A DNA stretch of 64,000 nucleotides from an uncultured Microcaldota archaeon (GTDB taxonomy: Archaea > Micrarchaeota > Micrarchaeia > Norongarragalinales > CAINOH01). The notes under the pieces are model-generated. The model saw only the letters and a program-made list of their open reading frames with translations. It was not told the DNA's origin and ran no database searches. A program made the position numbers and the translations under genes. Where the stretch lies: contig CAINOH010000023.1 of assembly GCA_903851445.1 (NCBI GenBank), positions 74,518 through 138,517 on the forward strand, given 5' to 3'. The stretch's first letter is position 1, and every line of letters starts with the position of its first letter. Below, one piece after another: positions 33,595-42,734 of the stretch.

Positions 33595-36500
33595 TTACCC
33601 CCAGATTTCGCATGCCCCTTCTTTGGAACAATAATAACCAGTTGGACAGTCGCCGCCGGTATTTTGTGGAGAACATATCGAAGATGAAGGCTGCGTTACT
33701 GCGCTAGTCCCGGACGCAGTAGACGACGAGTCATCAGAGGTAGTTCCAGACGTAGTGACCGGACTGGACTTGACTGAACAACTAGTCTGGGGATTGCAGA
33801 TGGGCTTGAATGCGCAAACTGGATTAACGATTGGCGTACACGCACAAGCTAGAGGGCAGATACAGCCATCACCACCCCACTCTACGCATCCATTAGGTCC
33901 AAGTCCATTGGCGCCACAAACGCCCAGACAATATGCACCTTGGCAGTCTGGGTACATGCGATTAGCACTCTCAACGCAGGTAGCGCAGCGTGTCGGAACA
34001 TCAAGCGGAGTCCCTTTCCATTCACCACTTGGACAGACAACAGTACCTGTGTCTTGGCAACCAGTATAATCCTCGGACGTCTTATATCTAGTATAAGTGT
34101 ATGTAAAGCACCTTTCGCTCGGGTGAGTAAGCGCGTAAGGAGTGAAGCCGTTAGCATTATCGCCGCCGTTGAAGTTTGAAGAGTCTGCATAATCTTCATC
34201 ACAAGAGGGGTCGAAGCATTCTGTGCAGTAACTCTCGGTCGCGTCACAATCGGCTTTGCTGTATGCGCGGCTTCCGTCTTTCTTCACGTAAAACCACTCA
34301 TTGGACGCGGTAATCACGCACGCGTCGGAGCTTCCTGCGTCAAGGCATTCTCCATTGCGAGACACCTTTGAGTAATCGAATTCCGCTACATTACACTTCA
34401 ACTGCGGGTCCTCATCTGTTATGCCGGATACTGGGCTTGTATACAAGGCCGTTCCTGATGCACCGCTTGAACCAGGGTATGTCTTGAGATAGGAGGCAAT
34501 CTGAGTCGGCGGCACCTTCAGATCGTCGCCAGTGCCGGAGAGGTAGAAGTTGCCCTTTGTACCCTTTACATAAAGGGAACTCTCAAGCGTGTTGCATTCA
34601 AAATCAGCACTGTAAGGGTAGGGTTCGGTGCAGTAGTCTCCCGTGGTATACCACTGGACGTTATAAGGGCAGTAATAAGCCATGTTGCGCTTCTGGCCGG
34701 GGTATGCAAGAATGAACTTTTGATAGGGCGTTGCAAGCGTAGATAGTGCCGCACCGCACGTTTTAGCATCATATGATCCGTACAAATTATCGGGGTATTC
34801 AAAAGTTGGCGTTATGTCTGACGGTGAAAGGTACCTCCTGCTGTATTCTTTATCATAATGTAGCCACACTATGTGCATCGTCGCGCCGTCCTCTGTTGCG
34901 AGGAAGATGTCGGGGAACCCGCTGCTGCCGTCGCCTATGTGCAGCGCGTTGGTCATGACGGAACTGAAAAGGCTAGCCTGACCCAGGTCGGAATACGCCT
35001 TGCGCAGGTTTTCTGTTTCCAGCAGCGCCTGGTTTATGCGGGATTTCATTTCGGAGTATGTGACCAGCGTTCCGCCGGTGTCAAGCGGGTCGGCAAAGAA
35101 AGCCATTTGCGACCGGGTCATCTGGAGCCAATTGCTCTTGTGCAGGGTCCCAGTCTGACCGGAACTTAGGTACATGGGCCAGACGTAAAACTGGTCATTA
35201 AGATGGGCGCTTGATACCTCTCCGAGGCTTTCCTCGCCTTGGACGTCATTGAACCCTGTTGGAATCATTGTGGGGGTTGTGGACAGCGATTCAGCGACAG
35301 CCAGCTTGTATGTAGAGTAAAGGAGAACATTGTTGAACATGAACCATGAGTACTTCTCGTTGTTCTGCGGATTCAGGTAGTACTCGTCGAAATCAAATAG
35401 GTCCGTCGCGTAAGGCACGAAGACCTTATGGGTGGTCTCGAACACCCCCGCGCTGAAGGTAAAGTCATCGGTGTCTATAACGTTCGGCGTGACGAGTAGC
35501 GGGACTGCGGGGTGGCCGGAGCCGAAGGGAGACATCACGTTCAGCGTCGCAGGCGATGCGGAGAACTTAAGCCGGCCGGTTTCATCATCCTTCCCGTAGC
35601 CTGCGCCGCCCCAGGAGCTGGCCTCAAGTTTTCCCGAATCCATGTCCGGGAACGTCACGAGCACGTCGGTCGTGCCTTTAGCCTGCACATCTATTCCGGA
35701 GGATATCTTTTGGCCGCCAAGAGTGTATACCCCGAGGTACTTGCCGGGGGTAAAATCTACGTGGGCAGCTACGCTCTTGCGAGAGTTGTCTATGCGCAGC
35801 ACGAAGCCCGCAACAGGAATTATGGACGAAACGTCGACTGACACTTCCGAAGAGGAGAAAGTGTCAGTATCCGTCCAGTAGGTTATAACCTTAGCCGAGG
35901 GGGCTTTCGGTGACGGGGTGGGCGATGGCGACGGGCTTGGCGAAGGCGAGGGGCTGGGTGACGGGGATGGTTTTGGCGTTGCAGAACACGGGGGCTTGGG
36001 AGTGGGCACGACGTATTGGAAGTCGAAACTTACAGGCGCGTTCGCTGCAGTGCACTTGCCTCCCTTGTAGGAGGGGTTGCAGCAGCCCACGTACACGGTG
36101 TTTTGGCCTTTCGAAAACGCGAAAGGCGTGCCGGCACCGTTGTTGTAGGCCAGGTCGATGCTATAATTGTAGTTGCTGCCGGAGAAGGATTCCTGCGAGA
36201 GCAGGTAAGGGAGCTTAGTCGCGTTCACGTTGGACGGCCCGATGCGGCAGTAGGCGTACTTGTCAACAGTGACGAGCACGGGGACCTTTTCGGTGGTGAT
36301 TTGTGCGTAGTCCTTCGGCGAGTACGAAAGTATCACAGGGGCAGCCTCGCGGGCCGGGTCGACGCAGTTGTCAAAGGGTATGACGACGTTTGCCTTGCGG
36401 CTGCCGTCAGTTGCGTTGAACGAAAGTATGGTGCTCGAGTTGGCAGCCTCAGGGTATAACCGGAGCGATACGTTCCCGCCGCGCAGGGCCGAAAAGATGA

Positions 36501-39500
36501 ACGGGGTTGAAAGCGAATGGTTGGAACCGCCAAAATCAAGCGTAAGGTTCGGGCCATAGGCCTGGATTGACAAGTTCCCGGACGAAGATAAATTATTCGA
36601 AACGTTCACGGTTGCCGCAAGGTCGCACCTGCTGTTGAACATAGTGTTGGAGACGCGCGAGGGCGACACCGAAAGGAACTCGTTCGACGCGAACTCCTTG
36701 CAGTTCGAATAAGAAATGGAACGGGTAGACTGGCTCCCATCACGGGCCGACGCCGAGATTATTACAGAACAATTCTGGTCCCACGCCGCAGGCGACAGGA
36801 TGATGCGACCCTCGTTTTGATATGACAGGGGAAGGAAATACGTCAACCCGGAATGGATGATTTGCGAAGTATTGTCAGACCACGACGTATCGGTGCCGTT
36901 GCGCATCAAAAAGAACGCGCTCACACTTACACAGCCAGCCTTTGACACTGTGAGCGAAACGTTCGCGTCAAGCACGTGACTGTTGTACAACTCGACCCGA
37001 TTGTCCTCCCCGCACGCCTCGATGTCCTCAGGGTAAACTGAGAGAAAATCGATGCCGTCAACCACAACCCGCGCCTTCGCGTCAAGGTAGTCCGGCTCGG
37101 TTGCAACAACGTCAAACGCGCCCTTCTGCACGGCTACGCCAGGTATGGAGTACTGACCCAAGACGCCCTGTGTGGGGTCGGAGACAGAACCGCCGAGTAC
37201 TGAATACGAGAGGCTGGACAACGGGGTGCCATTCGTCTCGTTCAGCCAAACCCGGGCATCCTCAACTGGCGCCGAGGAAGAATAATCAGAAAGCGAGACG
37301 TTGATGGTGTAAGTGCCTGACGCGTTCATGCGTTGTGGCACCGCCTTGATGCTGAGCGTGCCAAAACCAGTCTGCGTCACATAGCCGGTGGCGCGCGAAA
37401 GCCTGGTGTTGCCGTCGTAAAAGTCGGCGTAGAATTCGGAGTCGGCCTTATCCGAGAACGTGACGTTGAGCGTGATGGTTGCCGAACGGTAGAACCGCGT
37501 AAGGTTCAGGTCAAGCCCGCTTAACGCGCCACCGCTTCCCAACGCTTCCTGCGCGTCAGTTGAAATGTTATAGCCGCGTATCTGCGCCTTTTGCGACGAC
37601 GAGTATATCACGATGCGCGGGCTGGACACCGCGCGAAGCAAGGTAACGTCGACCTGTGCAAAGAACGGCCTGCCGAAGATGCCCTTGAACTGCGAAGTCT
37701 GATTGGAACTGGAATTGTAAAAGCCGATGCTTACGCAGGCGGATGACGAACAAGAAGATTTACCCGCGCTGACCGAGTACTCGCGGTAGTTGAAACTTGC
37801 ATAGCACCAGTCGCGCGTTGCCGAATGATTCCGCGAGCCGAAGTCAGCATCAACAGGGATATGCAAGTAGGAGTCGGACAAACTGGAAGGGTCGTACCAC
37901 GCGGCGCTGAAGACGCGAAGCTTCTCGTCGGTATAGGCGCCGGCATTTACCGCAACACGGGCAACTATTTCCCGAGACCCGCTCGCATTACTCAAAGGAT
38001 AGTAAGCCCACTTGAACAGGTTCTCATCATCCGAAAAGTTGAGCAAATCCGAAGAGCAGGAAGCCGAAGGCTGGTAAGAATAGCTAAACTGGGTTGCGGG
38101 AACCTTCGGGTAATCATCGGGAAGGATTGCAAAGTGCTCAAGCGGGTCTATTGCACTGCGGCTCTCATATCCGGCAGTGCCCACGCGGAGGATGAACCCC
38201 GCGGTGTATGCGGACGCGTTTGCAGGGATGTTCACGAGGTACCTTGCGTGGTACTGGCCGCCGCGCTCAACAGAGGAAGTCACGTTGTTCCCGTTCAAGT
38301 CGAAAAGCCCGAGGTATTGCACGCGGAACTCGTTCTTGAGCGCCGACGGCAGGAGGCTTGCGATGTAGCGCACGCTTTCGGACTCCGAAAGCACGAAAGG
38401 CGAGGACACAAGCTTCTCATAACCTGAACTTGTAACCTCGACAGTGACCGGGATGCCGGAATATACCGTCAACTCGCACGCAGTAGTGTTTGAAGTGCGC
38501 ACCTGGCAGGAAGCCGAAGGCATCCCGCTTGCCCTTGCAGTTGCAACGGCGTCAACCGGCTTGCTTGTGAGCAGGTCAACCGGCGCAACTGTGATTTTTG
38601 CAGTTGCGCGCGCAAAGACAATCGTGACTTTTGCAGCAGCGCCTTCGGTTATTGGAAAGAGCTTGCTCCACGCGCTCCGGGAGGGCTTTTCCGCAAAGAC
38701 GTAATAGCTGCTGCCAAGCTCGAGTGTGGAAAACACCGCGCGGCCGTCCGCATTTGTGTACTGCGAAGGGTACGCAAGGAAGCGCTTACCTGAGTCGAGA
38801 ATGGAAAGGACTGCACCTGCAACCGGAGTCTTTGCATCAGCGTCAAGGGCGGTTATTTCAGCGGAGCCGTTGTTGCTGCCGGTCACCGCGCGAAGGGTGA
38901 TTGTCGCGTCGACTCCTGGCTTCAGGCCGAGCGCGTTTTCCGCAAAATAGCCGGGCGCGTAAGCCGAGGCGTAAAGCGTGGAGTTGGCGCAGAACGTGAA
39001 CGAAGCCGCCCCGGATTGCGTGGGCTTGCGTGCGGTAAACGCATTGGTTGACTCAAGATAGAGGGACACGTCGGATGCAAGCGACTTTCCGGATTCGTCC
39101 TGCACTGACACGCGGAGGGTGCCGCACGAGCCGTTCACGAGCGTTGTGTTTGCCTCGGCCATTGACGCGAACTTGAGCGAAAACTCGTTGACATCATCTT
39201 GCGCAACAAGCCGGTCCGAGTAATAATCAAAATACTTGGCGGAATCGCTGCCTGTTGCGGTTGCGCTGATGTAAAACTCGGTCCCCTGCGCAACGTCAAA
39301 TGAAGCGCGGCCGTCCAGCGTGCGCTTTGTTCCCAGGTCGCTTCCAGAAATAGTGGAAAGCGCAACTTCAGCTGACACGGCACCGCCTGTTGAGTTTTCA
39401 GCAACTGCGATAACTGTGACTGTACGCGGCCCGGAAACATCCTTGACAAGCGTGATTGTCGCGGTTGTTGAGCGCGAGGCGTCGATAATCCTGCCGTAGA

Positions 39501-40272
39501 CGCTTGCAAACCCTTCCTTTTCCACGTCTATTGCGAGGAACTCCTGCGACAGGGTAAACTGCGCTGCTCCGACCGCGTTGGTAAGCTGGATCCCGTTCTC
39601 AAGAAGCGTGCCGGTCACGGTGTGCGCGGTGACTTTCGCGCCAAGGACGGGTAGGTTGGACTCGTCGCGCACAAGCAGGCTGAACTTCGAGCCGGAGGAA
39701 GATAGCGGCTCCATTTCAAGCTGTGCATACGGCGAGTCTGCAGTGATTGACGGGAGTGGCTGCGAATAGTCCGCAAAGTCCTGCGCGGTGATGGACGCCC
39801 ACAATTGCACCCCAAGCGGGACTTTCTCAAACACCGCCATTCCGCTGTAGTTGGAAATCCTGCTTGCTATGCGCGTTCCGGTGTCCGCGTTGTCCAGAAA
39901 CAAGGTTATGTTGGCTTCGCTTACGGGCTCGCCGCTGGAGGAAACCAGACTCACTGTGACTGTCGCAGTGTTTAGAGAAAGCAAAAGCGCAGCAATTTCG
40001 AACAATGCGGCAATGACTAGGATGACCGCAAGGACTGCGACAGGAAAGCTCGGGATTGCACGGGACTCTATGGGCTCGACGAACGTTTCATAAACCGGAA
40101 CTTTGCGCTTGTCCTCAAGGTAGTCCAAAAGCGAATAATAGCGGTCCTCAATCGGGTAATAGGCGTCCTTGACTGCGTTGAGCACGGAACGCCAAGGCTG
40201 GCTGTTTTCCTTTGACTGCCCAACACCCTGCCTCTGGCCCGGCTTCTGCGCCCCAGCTGGCTTTGTTGCCAT
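33595..40272 (-). CDS. Giant membrane-anchored surface protein 4 (2225 aa)
   Basis: Closest relative of protein 3 in the same orientation. Cytoplasmic residues 1-75 start MATKPAGAQKPGQRQGVGQ and carry the shared module (YYPIEDRYYSLLDYLEDK, VPVYETFVEPIES); anchor at 77-98. Carboxypeptidase-regulatory-like domains follow to about residue 645, then a beta-rich middle with EACGEDNRVELYNSHVLDAN, identical to protein 3. The stalk at about 1427-1457 is a pure Ser-Pro repeat, unlike the mixed stalk of protein 3. The second half has the FG-GAP-like FPDIFLATEDGATMHIVWL, and the tip (last 150 residues) is Cys-rich (CVEWGGDGCICPLACACTP) but largely unrelated to the tip of protein 3. Codon use near the 3' end is AT-richer. 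Function unknown. Confidence 0.87.
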   Translation of the reverse strand: MATKPAGAQKPGQRQGVGQSKENSQPWRSVLNAVKDAYYPIEDRYYSLLDYLEDKRKVPVYETFVEPIESRAIPSFPVAVLAVILVIAALFEIAALLLSLNTATVTVSLVSSSGEPVSEANITLFLDNADTGTRIASRISNYSGMAVFEKVPLGVQLWASITAQDFADYSQPLPSITADSPYAQLEMEPLSSSGSKFSLLVRDESNLPVLGAKVTAHTVTGTLLENGIQLTNAVGAAQFTLSQEFLAIDVEKEGFASVYGRIIDASRSTTATITLVKDVSGPRTVTVIAVAENSTGGAVSAEVALSTISGSDLGTKRTLDGRASFDVAQGTEFYISATATGSDSAKYFDYYSDRLVAQDDVNEFSLKFASMAEANTTLVNGSCGTLRVSVQDESGKSLASDVSLYLESTNAFTARKPTQSGAASFTFCANSTLYASAYAPGYFAENALGLKPGVDATITLRAVTGSNNGSAEITALDADAKTPVAGAVLSILDSGKRFLAYPSQYTNADGRAVFSTLELGSSYYVFAEKPSRSAWSKLFPITEGAAAKVTIVFARATAKITVAPVDLLTSKPVDAVATARASGMPSASCQVRTSNTTACELTVYSGIPVTVEVTSSGYEKLVSSPFVLSESESVRYIASLLPSALKNEFRVQYLGLFDLNGNNVTSSVERGGQYHARYLVNIPANASAYTAGFILRVGTAGYESRSAIDPLEHFAILPDDYPKVPATQFSYSYQPSASCSSDLLNFSDDENLFKWAYYPLSNASGSREIVARVAVNAGAYTDEKLRVFSAAWYDPSSLSDSYLHIPVDADFGSRNHSATRDWCYASFNYREYSVSAGKSSCSSSACVSIGFYNSSSNQTSQFKGIFGRPFFAQVDVTLLRAVSSPRIVIYSSSQKAQIRGYNISTDAQEALGSGGALSGLDLNLTRFYRSATITLNVTFSDKADSEFYADFYDGNTRLSRATGYVTQTGFGTLSIKAVPQRMNASGTYTINVSLSDYSSSAPVEDARVWLNETNGTPLSSLSYSVLGGSVSDPTQGVLGQYSIPGVAVQKGAFDVVATEPDYLDAKARVVVDGIDFLSVYPEDIEACGEDNRVELYNSHVLDANVSLTVSKAGCVSVSAFFLMRNGTDTSWSDNTSQIIHSGLTYFLPLSYQNEGRIILSPAAWDQNCSVIISASARDGSQSTRSISYSNCKEFASNEFLSVSPSRVSNTMFNSRCDLAATVNVSNNLSSSGNLSIQAYGPNLTLDFGGSNHSLSTPFIFSALRGGNVSLRLYPEAANSSTILSFNATDGSRKANVVIPFDNCVDPAREAAPVILSYSPKDYAQITTEKVPVLVTVDKYAYCRIGPSNVNATKLPYLLSQESFSGSNYNYSIDLAYNNGAGTPFAFSKGQNTVYVGCCNPSYKGGKCTAANAPVSFDFQYVVPTPKPPCSATPKPSPSPSPSPSPSPSPSPTPSPKAPSAKVITYWTDTDTFSSSEVSVDVSSIIPVAGFVLRIDNSRKSVAAHVDFTPGKYLGVYTLGGQKISSGIDVQAKGTTDVLVTFPDMDSGKLEASSWGGAGYGKDDETGRLKFSASPATLNVMSPFGSGHPAVPLLVTPNVIDTDDFTFSAGVFETTHKVFVPYATDLFDFDEYYLNPQNNEKYSWFMFNNVLLYSTYKLAVAESLSTTPTMIPTGFNDVQGEESLGEVSSAHLNDQFYVWPMYLSSGQTGTLHKSNWLQMTRSQMAFFADPLDTGGTLVTYSEMKSRINQALLETENLRKAYSDLGQASLFSSVMTNALHIGDGSSGFPDIFLATEDGATMHIVWLHYDKEYSRRYLSPSDITPTFEYPDNLYGSYDAKTCGAALSTLATPYQKFILAYPGQKRNMAYYCPYNVQWYTTGDYCTEPYPYSADFECNTLESSLYVKGTKGNFYLSGTGDDLKVPPTQIASYLKTYPGSSGASGTALYTSPVSGITDEDPQLKCNVAEFDYSKVSRNGECLDAGSSDACVITASNEWFYVKKDGSRAYSKADCDATESYCTECFDPSCDEDYADSSNFNGGDNANGFTPYALTHPSERCFTYTYTRYKTSEDYTGCQDTGTVVCPSGEWKGTPLDVPTRCATCVESANRMYPDCQGAYCLGVCGANGLGPNGCVEWGGDGCICPLACACTPIVNPVCAFKPICNPQTSCSVKSSPVTTSGTTSDDSSSTASGTSAVTQPSSSICSPQNTGGDCPTGYYCSKEGACEIWG

Positions 40273-40300
40273 AAGAAACTACGAACTCATAACGAGAGTT

Positions 40301-40318
40301 CCTAATTAATACCCTCCG
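40301..40318 (-). promoter_or_regulatory. Promoter of giant protein 4
   Basis: Same 18-bp sequence as at 33367-33384, with the TATA core about 33-38 nt upstream of the ATG at 40272. The divergent DUF457 gene starts 41 bp away. Confidence 0.6.
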
Positions 40319-40358
40319 AATAATAACTATCCAAACGCGCAAAAGCAAGACGATTTTC

Positions 40359-40799
40359 ATGGCTGGATTCTGGGTTCACGCCGCGGGCGGCATCGCGGTT
40401 TTTCTCTGCGTCAACTATTACTTGTACGGCGCGGCGCTTGGCGCAGGTTCGGCGGTCATTCTTGCTGCGGCGCTGCTTGGCTCAATAATACCGGACTGCG
40501 ACGAGCGGCACACGAGGCAGTTCAAGCTTCTTGTGATAATAGTTGCGGCAACCGCTTTTGCAATGGTCTTCAACGCGGCTGGCGAAAAAACGGCGGAACG
40601 TTTTGCCTTTGCCCTTGCCACAGGCCTTGCTGCTGCAATAATTCTTCTTTTCCTCAAGCCACGGCACAGGGGAATTCTGCACTCGATGCCGGCAGCAGCG
40701 GTCTTTTGCATCATCATCCTGCTTTTGCGCGGGCCCGAGGCTGCGGCTGCCGGGTTACTGGGCTTTCTTTCGCACCTTGCGCTTGACGCTGTTTCCTAA
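40359..40799 (+). CDS. DUF457-type membrane-bound metal-dependent hydrolase (YdjM-like)
   Basis: 146 aa, polytopic. The conserved polar residues of the family lie at membrane edges: His7, GSIIPDCDERH (Asp46, Asp48, His51), PRHRGILHS (His103, Arg104, His108) and SHLALD (His139, Asp143). These are thought to bind a divalent metal in a phosphatase-like site; natural substrates are mostly unknown. Four hydrophobic helices are visible. It is divergent from giant protein 4 and converges on the exported-protein gene, with which its stop codon overlaps by 4 nt. Confidence 0.78.
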   Translation: MAGFWVHAAGGIAVFLCVNYYLYGAALGAGSAVILAAALLGSIIPDCDERHTRQFKLLVIIVAATAFAMVFNAAGEKTAERFAFALATGLAAAIILLFLKPRHRGILHSMPAAAVFCIIILLLRGPEAAAAGLLGFLSHLALDAVS

Positions 40800-42073
40800 G
40801 AAGTGGGTTCGGAGAGCGTGTGCGATGACAAGTAGGAGTTTGGGTTTTCTGGATTCACCCGAAAGCGCGGGTCATTGTCGGTAATCTTTATCGGGATGTA
40901 AAAGAGCGAAACGGGGCGCATGCTTCCCGGAGAATTCGGATCATTGTAGATATCGTATGCCGCCTTGAGCGCGTCAACGCCATTGGCGATGCCATTCGAA
41001 CAGGTAATCGTGCCGCCCCTCTGGGTGACCTCGAAGTCAAATGACTTGAACGGCTTGATGCCGGAGGAAAAAGAATAGTTATACAGGAACTGGCAGGCAA
41101 CCTTATTGGCTTCAAGGTATCTGTTCACTCCATCTTTGCTTCCAAAGTCTGAAGGAATTGCTTGCTTGCCCTCAGGCGCCGTCGCTGCCGTGGCAAGGAC
41201 GGTATTCAAGTATTGCGTTATTGCAAAGATGCGGAACGATGCGTCGTTGTAGCGGTAAATCGGGTAGCGTATGGGCACCTGGAAGGAAATTGCGCCAAGC
41301 ACAGCTGTCCGCACGGTGTTTCCAAGAGCGTCGGAAATCTCCATCCTTGGCATCGCCTTGTACACGTCCGGGTCGGATATGTCAACAGCAAGGTAGAACC
41401 CGCCGTCCTCGCAACCGCGAATCACGTTGCAGGTGCTTCCGGCAGTCGGCTTTTGGGCGCAGCACTGGTATGGCGAGGCGAGATTAGTCGCATAGTTTTC
41501 GCAGTCGAAAGTCGAGCCTGGAAGCATGCGCTCGCAGAGAATGCGGCCGGCAGTCGTGTCGCATGTGAAGTTCCACGTTGCCATATCGTCTGTTGACATC
41601 TTGAAAGAATCGAACTTTACAGGCGAGAACGTCAGGCCCTCGAACACATACGTCTTGCGAACCTCGTTGAGCAGGTCGGAAAACCCGTTGAGGAAGTTCT
41701 GGTTGCTGGTTCCCGAGCTTATGAGCTGGCCGCGCACGGTGTTCGCAATGTTCTCGCACTTTGAGCTCCGCTCAGCCGCCGAGAACTCCTTGACGTCGTT
41801 GAGGCCCGACCAGGCCGCGCTTGAGAGGAAGTCCTCTGTGTTCTGGCGCAGGCCGTCGGAGAAGAATCCCAACAGGTCGTCGCGGTAAATCTCGAGCATC
41901 GACACGAGCCGGTTGTGGTAGGCGTCGTCGCCGATTTGGCTTACTGCACTCGCCTCGTCCTTCGAAAGGTTGACCGCATAGAGTATGGCAATGAGAAAAA
42001 TCATGGTTCCCAGAAGGGGCGCGGCTATGAACGCGCGGTGGCGCGACTCCTCTTCGTCAGTCCTGCGGTCCAT
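40796..42073 (-). CDS. Exported protein with N-terminal membrane anchor, 425 aa
   Basis: No family recognised. Residues 1-14 are charged and cytoplasmic (MDRRTDEEESRHRA), residues about 15-35 form a transmembrane helix (FIAAPLLGTMIFLIAILYAV), and the remainder is extracellular with several Cys (CENYATNL, YQCCAQKP, CNVIRGCEDGG). The N-terminal anatomy is pilin- or signal-anchor-like, and part of the sequence (SAAWSGLNDVKEF, EVRKTYVFEGLTF) reads as helices followed by beta strands. Its start overlaps the end of the archaeosortase gene by 17 nt, so the two are translationally coupled. It may be a partner of the archaeosortase, but no C-terminal sorting signal is visible. Confidence 0.65.
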   Translation of the reverse strand: MDRRTDEEESRHRAFIAAPLLGTMIFLIAILYAVNLSKDEASAVSQIGDDAYHNRLVSMLEIYRDDLLGFFSDGLRQNTEDFLSSAAWSGLNDVKEFSAAERSSKCENIANTVRGQLISSGTSNQNFLNGFSDLLNEVRKTYVFEGLTFSPVKFDSFKMSTDDMATWNFTCDTTAGRILCERMLPGSTFDCENYATNLASPYQCCAQKPTAGSTCNVIRGCEDGGFYLAVDISDPDVYKAMPRMEISDALGNTVRTAVLGAISFQVPIRYPIYRYNDASFRIFAITQYLNTVLATAATAPEGKQAIPSDFGSKDGVNRYLEANKVACQFLYNYSFSSGIKPFKSFDFEVTQRGGTITCSNGIANGVDALKAAYDIYNDPNSPGSMRPVSLFYIPIKITDNDPRFRVNPENPNSYLSSHTLSEPTS

Positions 42074-42668
42074 CCCAGTAATACCACACCGCGTAATACG
42101 TGGCCAAGAAGACTACCAAGCTTGCCCTAAATAATACGTCGTGAAGGATGGCGGATGCTGTTGGCGCCGAGCTTGAGAAGAAGTAGAGCACGAGGTAAAT
42201 CCGGATTGCGTTGAACGCCAAAATAAGGAGCGTGCCCGCCGCAAACCCGGCTGCCCTGCGCTTGAGCGTCCGGTCTTCCGAGGCGAAGATTATCCCGAAA
42301 AGAACGGCAATCTCTATCCCTGCGCCGCAGTAGTCCGCAATCTGCGCATTTCCGCCGTCGAAGGAAATCACGGGGTTCTGGCCGGAGTAATCTACAATGG
42401 ACTGCCTTCCCGAAAGGTTCAATAGGAACGCGGACGAGCCTGCAGCCAGGGACTTTAGCGCGTGCGAGCTTCCAAGCAGCAGGAAGGCAACTGATGCCAG
42501 GAGGGCGAACCAACCGAGGAATTTTAAAGCTTTGAACACAGTAGCCTTGCTATCCAGTATTCGGTGGGAACAATGCGCAGGCAGTTTTTTGCTCTTAGTC
42601 GTCACGTCGGACTTATTGCCGGCGGGCTTGCGTCTTGTTGAGCCGCGTCCCAAGATTGCCAAAAACAA
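42057..42668 (-). CDS. Archaeosortase/exosortase family transpeptidase
   Basis: 203 aa from a TTG at 42668; the real start may be a GTG at 42605 or 42539. Several transmembrane helices surround the family triad: Cys114 in DYCGAGIEI, Arg156 in FNAIRIYLV and His176 in AILHDVLF. Enzymes of this family are integral membrane cysteine peptidases that cut C-terminal sorting signals of secreted proteins and transfer them to lipid. It heads a two-gene operon with the exported 425-aa protein and lies next to the giant-protein array. None of the window's surface proteins ends in a recognisable PGF-type signal, so its substrates must be elsewhere or use an unknown signal. Family assignment is firm by motif, role inferred. 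Confidence 0.85.
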   Translation of the reverse strand: MFLAILGRGSTRRKPAGNKSDVTTKSKKLPAHCSHRILDSKATVFKALKFLGWFALLASVAFLLLGSSHALKSLAAGSSAFLLNLSGRQSIVDYSGQNPVISFDGGNAQIADYCGAGIEIAVLFGIIFASEDRTLKRRAAGFAAGTLLILAFNAIRIYLVLYFFSSSAPTASAILHDVLFRASLVVFLATYYAVWYYWDGPQD

Positions 42669-42734
42669 TTTACACCAATTGGCTTTGGGAACCGGACAAT
42701 AAAGCTTTTACCAAAGGAACAGAGTGGGTAGGAA

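Larger units (their letters stand above)
26856..40318 (-). repeat. Tandem gene duplication (giant proteins 3 and 4)
   Basis: The units 26856-33384 and 33595-40318 are direct duplicates including the promoter. Near-identical blocks include 30001-30100 versus 36901-37000 and 31600-31700 versus 38500-38600. Similarity is strongest over the N-terminal two thirds of the genes and drops in the 3' ends, where length and Cys-rich content differ. Confidence 0.85.

Noticed and set aside
35905-35995. CRISPR-like or satellite repeat
   Set aside because: The short periodicity codes for alternating Ser-Pro in frame; there are no spacers and no cas genes.
10305-40272. Polymorphic toxin or CDI system
   Set aside because: The proteins are giant and have variable tips, but no nuclease or deaminase motif, export partner or immunity gene is visible.
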